Shown here piece after piece: positions 56,728 to 64,000 of a stretch of DNA of 64,000 nt (its first letter is position 1; every line of letters begins with the position of its first letter). Source of the stretch: Metarhizium brunneum (Eukaryota; Ascomycota; Sordariomycetes; Hypocreales; Clavicipitaceae). The stretch covers positions 248,001 through 312,000 of the forward strand of contig NC_089428.1 in NCBI RefSeq assembly GCF_013426205.1. The letters are read 5' to 3'. The notes beneath the pieces are model-generated. The model saw only the letters and a list, made by a program, of their open reading frames with translations, did no database searches and was not told the origin of the DNA. The position numbers and the translations under genes are program-made.

Positions 56728-59700
56728 TACGGAGTAGAGTCCGGTGTGTTTGAACATTGATGCAACAATGCCACCCCGCTGCTGTGTGTTCGTTATTGTA
56801 ATGCTTCCACGTTGAGGATCAATGGGTAGTCGCTACCTACCTGGCGATAATCACAGGCTCCATCCACGGCGCTCGGGGTTGTGGAGCGATCAGTGTCCAG
56901 GGGAGACTTCAAAACATGGGAATGTCAAAAGTCGATCTTTGATTAGCAAAACCGCATCCCGGTAGCTCGTGCTTGTAGGGTTGCACTTTGCTGGACCAAC
57001 CAACGATGGATCATCAAGCTCAGCAGCTAGCGTCGCTGTCTCGGCCCAGCTGGGAACAGTCGACCCCTACTCCGTACTGTTGCATCATGTTGATGAGGGC
57101 AGGGCGTCTGATGGTGCTCGAGAAGGACGGCCGCGGCCCTGCTCCATACTCCGTACTCCGTATCCCTACGCAAATCGCAAAATGCTGTCGCTTGTGGGGG
57201 ACGGTTTGGGATCGATTTAGAGCAGCGGAAGCCAGCCAGAGTGGAGTTGGCGCTGGCGCCTGTGACGCCTTATGCCTGACAAGGCAGGAGGGAAAGGCCT
57301 GTCTGACCGACTGGTCGTATTTCATCTTTGCTGCTCACATGTCACTTGTAATACCGGACGTATGCTGCCTGCTGCATCTCTCCAACGTCGAGTGCTAATT
57401 TCGGAGTTCAGGTTGCTTGGGAAGCCAGCTTCGCCTCACCGTGGTTCATGCGGCAGGAACCACCAATACCAACTGCCAGTTCCAACTGCCAGTTGCCAGT
57501 TGCCAGCTGCCCGTTGACCTGACCGCGCTTCTCCATGTCCGCTTCGTGTACCATCTGCCACTCAATTGCACGTGCCCGCCAGGCATCACCCATCAACTAG
57601 CCGTCACCTGCGCGCCCGCGCCCCCCAGTCAATCTTGCAGCAGCTCAGTTGGAGCACACCAAAATGGCGTCGCCCCAAATCAACCAAGTTCGATTCGAGT
57701 GCTCCCTTGACTTCAACTCTTGGCTTGGGCTAGGCCAATCCCATCAACCACGGCATGTCGTCCTACGTGCTACATGCTCCATACTCCGGCATTAGGTCTC
57801 GACAAGCTCTTGTTGCTGCCACCCGAACTCTTGGTCCGTGGCACCAGCACGAACCATGGCAATGGTTCTCCATGGCGTTCCACTGCTGCACCGTGCGCCC
57901 AGTGGCTTTTTGCCTTGCCGAGCTGGCCAGCCTAGCCCGGCGTCGCTTATTATTTAGTGCTTGCGTTGCAGTCACCATGTCCTGTCCTGTCCTGTCCTGT
58001 CAAGGGAGACGCTGATATGTCACCCAATGGAAACCGTTTCGCTAGCCTTGACCTTCGGAGTTTTCGCGCCACCAATCAGACTGCTCGAATACCTCTTCTC
58101 TCGTCCCTCGATGGCATGGACGATGAACAGTGACGGAAAGTGGCGAGATCGGGACATAGCTCCAGCCGCCCACTCTGAAGCCAGAGTGGCAGAAGCATCA
58201 AGCCATCAGTTCAGACGACGGAGGAGCTACTGAGACCTCACTGTGTGCGGGCTAACTACTACATGGAGCTTGCTGCCGTGAATCGAATCTGCATTGGAGT
58301 GGCTAGCTGGCGGACGGCCGCAACTCGAGTCTCTTTCCATGTCTAGGCCCGGAATATGCAGACACCCCAGATAGCGGCCAAAGGGCTGGACTGGCTGCCA
58401 ATGCCAATGCTATATTGGACCTCGATGCTTCAAGAGGCTGATTGACTGGCTGCAAATGGATTCGTTTTTTTTTGCTGTTTGAAACAATGGGAGTGGGCGC
58501 GGGTACGGACCATGTATGCCATGTTCCACACGACCGTTTGTTCTTTCTTTTCCCATCATCTCCCCTGCCTTGGGGACTTGCAGCAGCAGCAGCACGACGG
58601 CAAGGCTTGTCATGACTTCTCAACGAACATGGCGTGCCTTGCGTCAACTTGAACCACTGACGAGAATGCAGATGTGCGGAGAAGGGCCGTGCTCGATGCC
58701 TGGTCCCTTTATATTTTCTTTGTGCTCGCCGCGTATCTTGATATCTCTGCCTAGTGTGCGGCAATGGGGTGCACTTATGCGTGTCTGCTCCGTTCATGTG
58801 CAGGAAATCTTTGTCACATTTCCACACACCCGGGACCAAGCTGTCACGCCAACTCGCAGACCCTACAGCATGCGATCTGACGAAGGGAAAAAAAGGTTGA
58901 GCTAAACTCTGACGAGTAGCCGACTGTGCAGTGAGTTCCATCTGGGCCGTGCGTACAGACGGAGAAGTTCAGTCACCAGTGACAGCTAGTAGCTGCCACC
59001 GTGTCGAGTTAGCAGCGCAAGAGACTCGGTAATATGATGCACGGATGTGGCGCCTTCACCTACAGACGCCCTGATTACATTCGCCTTCAACGAAAATTTC
59101 TGTATCGGACGCGGACCGGTTTTGCAGTAACTGAACACGGGCCAAACTGCGCATCAACATGTCAGCCACTCATCAAAACTTCGTCGATAGAGCGCAATTT
59201 GCCACACCGGACGGTGGACCTTTGTATAAATGAAGGAACAGAATTTTTTTTTCATTTACAAGCCTCGTGACTCGACCATTCTATTACTTTTGTAAACAGG
59301 TTGCCACTTGCCTGGAGCGGGGGTCGTCTGCCGAGCATCGGCACCGCGTCCGAGTTCGGTGCTGAATACTCCGAGCAAGTGATTTCGATTACTCGACGGG
59401 CAAAACCTTGGCGCAATATCGTAATGTCGGCGTGGTGAGGAGTGTGACGGGCAAGCGGATTTGTGCCGAAATAGGACCCATCTGGTCGACGTCGACAATG
59501 CGCACAGAGCGACGTTGCAACACTCTGAAACAAATGAAACCGTCTCTCGTCTTGTCGAATTACTGCTAGTATCTCATGGCAGAATCAACCGGCTTCCAGA
59601 TGTACGTCCCGCTCCCCGCACTCACTATTGGTGCACATGGATGGATGCGACGAATCGCGGTCGAAGCAAACCGCCTTAATCACGGGCAGATCCCTGCGCC

Positions 59701-62700
59701 CGGATTAGTTAATACTCAGGTTGCTCAATTTCGCATCTAGAAACGAAGTAGGCAGCAAGACTGGGCTAGCGGTTCGCGGTGCAGTTTGCCGCCGCCGTCG
59801 TCACCGTTGCATCCCATTGCAAGTCATGCGTTTGGACCCTGCGGGAAGACAAAAAAAACCACCAGTTTGCGTGTATGGAGAAGCGCCCCGATGAATGACG
59901 GGGCAGGAACACACGCGGGACCACGAGACACAACGGCCGTGCCGTGTTGCGACAGGAAATTTCGTTGTAGACGGTCCCGCGCAAGATATCCCCAACCCAT
60001 CTTTTTTATTTGGCGGAGGGAGAAACCGTGTTTCACCTACACTGCCCCGTATCAAAACACCGCTCGTGTGCACAATGCAAAACGATCGGATGTATAAGCC
60101 AGGATGTCTTCTGTTGACTGTTCCCCCCTCCTCTTTGTTCCTCCTGTCATCATGATGCCCACATACGCCCCTTGGTAGTATTAGTACTAGCAGTGCTGGA
60201 CGAACGGATTTGTCTTTTCCTTGGCCCGGCTGGGGCCGTCCTGCCGTGCGCACGAGCACTGGGTCAGCGACCCAGGCTCCATCAGGGGCTCAAACTGCGT
60301 TTTCTGCAGTTTTACAAGATCCAAGTAGCAGAATGTCCAACGTGGTGAGCACTCGTGAAAATACCAACACCAATGAGAGACTTTCCTCACGCAGCATCGG
60401 CCTTGTCAATTATGAGCCACGCGACCAGGGGACCAGAACATCTGGGGGCTACTATGGCCTCGTCCGATTGTGTTGCTGCCTTTGTACTCCGTACCTCCTG
60501 ATCGGCTAACGGCCACGGTACTCCATACAGCGTCTCAGACATCGGCTGATGGCGGAAGAGTGCCACTATGGCGTGGCAACGAAACGGCATGCAAGGCTAT
60601 GAGGAGGCGGTAACGTAGGTGTGACAGCGGATTCGATGCCTAGACATTTGGGCGTACTCCGTAGATGCTCCTTTTGAGTGTATCTTTGTCTAGGGCTAGC
60701 TAGTATCTGTGATCGGACGCTGTAAAGCTGCACATGACAAGCCCAAGGGCAGATGCTGGCAAGACGGGAGCGGGACAATGGTAGATGCCCATGTCCTTGA
60801 GCGGGCAGAACGGGACAAGCTTGAGAATTCCTCCGCATGGCGTTTCAGGCTTTCGCACATATTGTCATGCCAAAGCTGCGAATCGGTTTGCTAGTCCGGG
60901 CCAAGGCAAGATCGCAAGATCCAGACGCAAGGCCTCCTCCAACCAACTAGTACAAGTCTGTAGGCCAGCCTGCTGATGAGCAACGAGAAATCATGCTAAC
61001 ACGACCCTAGGAAGTGTACCAATTAGGACGCATGTGCCTGTTATACTCCGTAAAGTGACTACTATAAATGTGACGATAGGAAAAAACCTGGGGAAAGTAA
61101 TTTGCTGCTGATTGTGTTGGTTGGCACTGGGCAGAATATGCCAGAGCGGCGGGGAAAGCCAATCAATCAGTTTTCGCCGGGATTGTACTCTGTATGCGCA
61201 TACGAGTAGTAAACTCTAGAAAATATGAGCTGTCTCTCTGCCACGCTGGGCTGTGCTCTGTTGGTTGCTCCGTAGGCTTTTATCACAACCGCCACACGCC
61301 CACACCCCATCGAACGGCATTCTATTGGCTCAAATGAGCCAGGACGGGACTATCATCATCTGTTTGTAATGTTTAGGCCTATCTTCAAATTGCGAACTGT
61401 GCGGCTTGTGCGAGGTTAGAAGGGGACGAGCATTGTCATGGGGAGAAACATATAGACTTTGGGCCAAAGGGAAAAAACATAGGACACTCACAAGTAATGA
61501 AAATCTTCAATCCTGCCATGGCGCAGGGACGGTTGAGCTCGATGACGATGACGTTGCGATGGGTAGAGATGATGATACTACTACTACCGAGTACGGAGTA
61601 CCACGGCCAATGATGCAACTCTCCAAGAAGCCAACTTCTGCTGCAATGGCCCACCTGTACTCCGTACCCGCCAATTTAGTTTGCACGGCTCGTCATGTTG
61701 GTGATACGGAGTACTATGCCATGAAAGAAAGGGTACCTGGCTACGGACGGATGACCAGGTAGCCGGGTATGTCCAGGTTTTACCAGAACATCGGTTTCCG
61801 TAGGCCAATGACGGCTACCGGAAGGCCTCCTTCAATTCTCCAGAAACCCGGGACGGCTTCAGCTGGAGGGCTTTGGACAACCTTTGCTTTGATTGGACTC
61901 CCGCGAGTCCCGTCAAATATCGGTCTCCCAGGGCCCTGGTCGGAGTGTCGCTGTGGCTTTGTGCTTAAGCCACACCCTGGCCACCAACCCGCTGCTACCC
62001 CTGGGCCCTGGCACTCGCAGGTCATCTCGTTTTGTTCATGTTGATGACGGTGTTGTTGGATGTTGGTGTCGGAACTGCGGGACTGTGGCAAGTGGCACTC
62101 CTCCAACATGTCTGCTACAGCCGCATCCCACTTCCGTCAGGTTGAGCCAACTTGAGAAGCTCCTCGTTCTCGAGTTGCTAGCCTTGCTCTTCCCTGCTGG
62201 TCATCTTGTCTCCTGTGCGTGGGAGCTCTTGGTTTCCCCACAAACCAAGCTTGATACCCCGCAGTCAATGGTGGAAGTGATGAAGCTTTTGATGACGATG
62301 CACGATTGCCTTGTTGCCCACGCGCGAGAGCAATACTGCCGCAGTTGACATCCTGTGATTTCTAGTTCATGCAGGGTAGTACCTACATTTGCAATATTTG
62401 AAACGACCGGGACGAGTCACCAATGTCCTCATCTCCAACCCTAGTTGGGCTCTGACCTACTCCGTACTGACTCCCCAGGTCCAACCGCAAAATGGCTCCT
62501 CGTTGGTACTTCTGTCACATCTCGCCTGCATGCTGACCTGAATCGCGATCAATTTCAGCATTTTGGGAACCAGGTTATGGGTTCTTCAGCAGACCATGTG
62601 GCCTTTGCTTCAACTCGGTTCAGTGGCCAGCCAAACCCACGGCGCGAGCGGTCGGGGCACGTCCATCGATCGTCACAATAATATCCCGACTTCAAATTCC

Positions 62701-63834
62701 TTTATAAGCTCCGAAATTAACGCCGACGGAATGACATGTCTCTTCTATTTTCCTGGTAGCCAACAAAAACAAGGCCAATATTAAATCGACGACTACATGG
62801 AATAAGGGAATGACGCCTGTGTACTTCGATTGGCTCAATGAGACAAGTTCGCTCCCAAAAGTCTGGTTATGGTTGTCCGGAACCTGGGTGCCTGCTCCCC
62901 GGACGGAGGCGCATGACTCTAATCCTGGGGGATTGCCCTGCTGCCCACCTGCCACCCTATCGGAAATCTCCAAGTCATACTGTCGAGCCTTGAAGCAGCA
63001 GAATCCTGAATGCATGAGGTAGCGTGCCCGAGTGGCGTGGGTTGTTAGCAGTCGGGCCCATCGCCAATGATAACTCTATGGAAAACGATTTGAAATACCC
63101 AACCCGAAAGAGCTAGGCTAGGTGACTTCTTCATGCGAGGAATCATGACACCAATTTTTCCTGGCAAAGCTGATGCTGAGTGGACGGAAATTCTTCGTGC
63201 CATAGTGGCTGCTGTGTTGTTTCCAAGTAAGCGATGTGTCATATTTGGCTGCTGGGGATTATTCCTGCACCTGCTTGGTCCACCCTCCAACCGGACTCAC
63301 AGGATTCTCAACCTCTCGCCCAGGTTTATAGTGGTTGAACTGAATGTTCTCTTCCCGACCTGCCCTGAGATTATGTATATAAAAGTCTTCTCCAAAAGGC
63401 ATTTTGTTCTCCTCTTTCGGGACACACCACTGCCATGGTTAGTCCTGGAACTATCAGGAGCACTGTCATGGCTGTTTTGTTACCTTGCACGCCAATTCAC
63501 AGGGTGCTCTGTACTTCTGTTGCTCCAGCTCCCAGCCATACCGGCACGTCCCGTGACAGGGACAGGACGCGGCATCCAAATTACCAAGATTTTGGTTCTG
63601 AACCGACAACTATTTCAGAGACTAGCAACTGGCGGTGGTCTTGTAATACTAGTACAACATTTTGGTCTCTCGTGGATTAGCTCCATAGGCCATTTGCTCG
63701 GGTGCTCGGGGTGGACCAGACCGAGATACTACGGCCGTAGAGTTGGTAGTAGTTGTGAATGTGAGGGCAACATGGGCGACGCTCCCGTTTGCATTCGTCA
63801 GTGCAACTGTCCATTGCCCTTGCTGTACGGAGTA
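56728..63834. repeat. Cluster of the 9-mer TACGGAGTA/TACTCCGTA
   Basis: Exact copies start at 56728, 57068, 57147, 57154, 60485, 60655, 61044, 61592, 61658, 61705, 62458 and 63826; others in the window start at 18519, 18807, 19422 and 52618. Two pairs are overlapping or under 50 bp apart. About 0.5 copies would be expected by chance in 64 kb counting both strands. The word is an imperfect palindrome (TACNNNGTA). Its role is unknown: binding site, repeat end or mutational product. Confidence 0.75.
63435..63680 (+). CDS. Weak candidate small gene behind a TATA box
   Basis: A TATATAAAAG word (about 63377-63386) lies about 50 bp before an ATG in good context (CACTGCCATGG) at 63435, which opens 81 codons. 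The product starts weakly hydrophobic but then lacks a clear domain, and an intron could alter it. A longer overlapping frame (63133-63882) has no better support. I rate the promoter arrangement as suggestive only. Confidence 0.15.
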   Translation: MVSPGTIRSTVMAVLLPCTPIHRVLCTSVAPAPSHTGTSRDRDRTRHPNYQDFGSEPTTISETSNWRWSCNTSTTFWSLVD

Positions 63835-64000
63835 GTCCGTAGTGTAGGGCTATTGGCGCCAGTTCCTTTTCGACTCCATTAAAAGAATGGAGAAAATGGC
63901 CCTAGACGTGTTGCAGTCGACAGTGTCTGTGCTTGAAGTGATGAACCAAGCAGGAAACAAAAAGAGAAATAGGATTCAAGGCTCCAGAGTATTGGCCGCT

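Larger units (their letters stand above)
50356..64000. other. 13.6-kb stretch almost without coding signal
   Basis: Frames are short, overlap on all strands and show no domain, splice or signal-peptide support, apart from the weak candidate at 63435. Base composition is ordinary, not AT-rich, so it does not look heavily mutated by RIP. It contains a four-copy CCTGT tract (57981-58000), a short CCAGTTG/CCAGTTCCAACTG run near 57476-57510 and thirteen exact copies of TACGGAGTA or its complement. Unrecognised non-coding RNAs cannot be excluded. Confidence 0.5.

Noticed and set aside
58303..58941. 212-codon minus-strand frame in the gene desert
   Set aside because: Low-complexity basic composition with no domain, signal peptide or intron evidence.
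63018..63065. Possible tRNA-like start (GCCCGAGTGGCGTGG)
   Set aside because: It resembles the D-arm of a class II tRNA, but no matching acceptor stem, anticodon arm or T-arm was found.
63133..63882. 249-codon frame near the right end
   Set aside because: Hydrophobic stretches but no domain and no splice or start support. A TATA-like word inside it argues against it being one gene.

Overview
The window reads as nuclear DNA of a filamentous ascomycete. Real genes carry short introns (47-86 bp) with fungal GTRNGT donors, CTAAC/CTGAC-like branch sites and YAG acceptors. Gene types are typical of Pezizomycotina: Zn2Cys6 regulators, a Dal5-type and a monocarboxylate-type MFS carrier, an F-box protein and a SET/TPR protein. 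Many small proteins have signal peptides. The genus cannot be fixed from sequence alone; a plant- or insect-associated Hypocrealean is a guess.

Layout. 1-2.7 kb is AT-rich and non-coding. 3-10.8 kb holds a secreted aerolysin-like protein, an APH-fold phosphotransferase, a secreted SnoaL-like protein and, divergent from it, a secreted alpha/beta hydrolase. 12-14 kb holds a SET/TPR protein. 16.7-24.8 kb is a run of secreted proteins: a charged coiled coil, a knottin-like mini-protein broken by an in-frame TAG, an LTPEQR-repeat protein and a second aerolysin-like protein. 25.2-26.2 kb carries a spliced unknown gene. 27.8-31.3 kb holds two decayed neighbours on the minus strand, a protein-arginine deiminase and a Zn2Cys6 regulator. 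32.3-37.5 kb carries an intact five-exon Zn2Cys6 regulator, a small three-exon secreted protein and an F-box protein. 38.3-42.5 kb has a secreted protein with deaminase-like zinc motifs, divergent from the third aerolysin-like protein. 43-50.4 kb holds two MFS transporters, a frameshifted membrane protein and a small secreted protein. 50.4-64 kb has almost no coding signal but is dense in the 9-mer TACGGAGTA.

About eleven of the roughly eighteen protein genes encode predicted secreted products. The three aerolysin-like genes are divergent in sequence but share one architecture (signal peptide, Ser/Thr-rich beta core, then Cys-x5-Cys followed by a Trp motif). With the knottin-like gene, the deaminase-like gene, the decayed arginine deiminase, minisatellites and MITE-like hairpins, this looks like an effector- or toxin-type accessory region undergoing gene birth and loss. 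That function is inferred from architecture; no activity can be read from the sequence. Gene models were assembled by hand from splice consensus and frame continuity, so exon ends may shift by a few bases.
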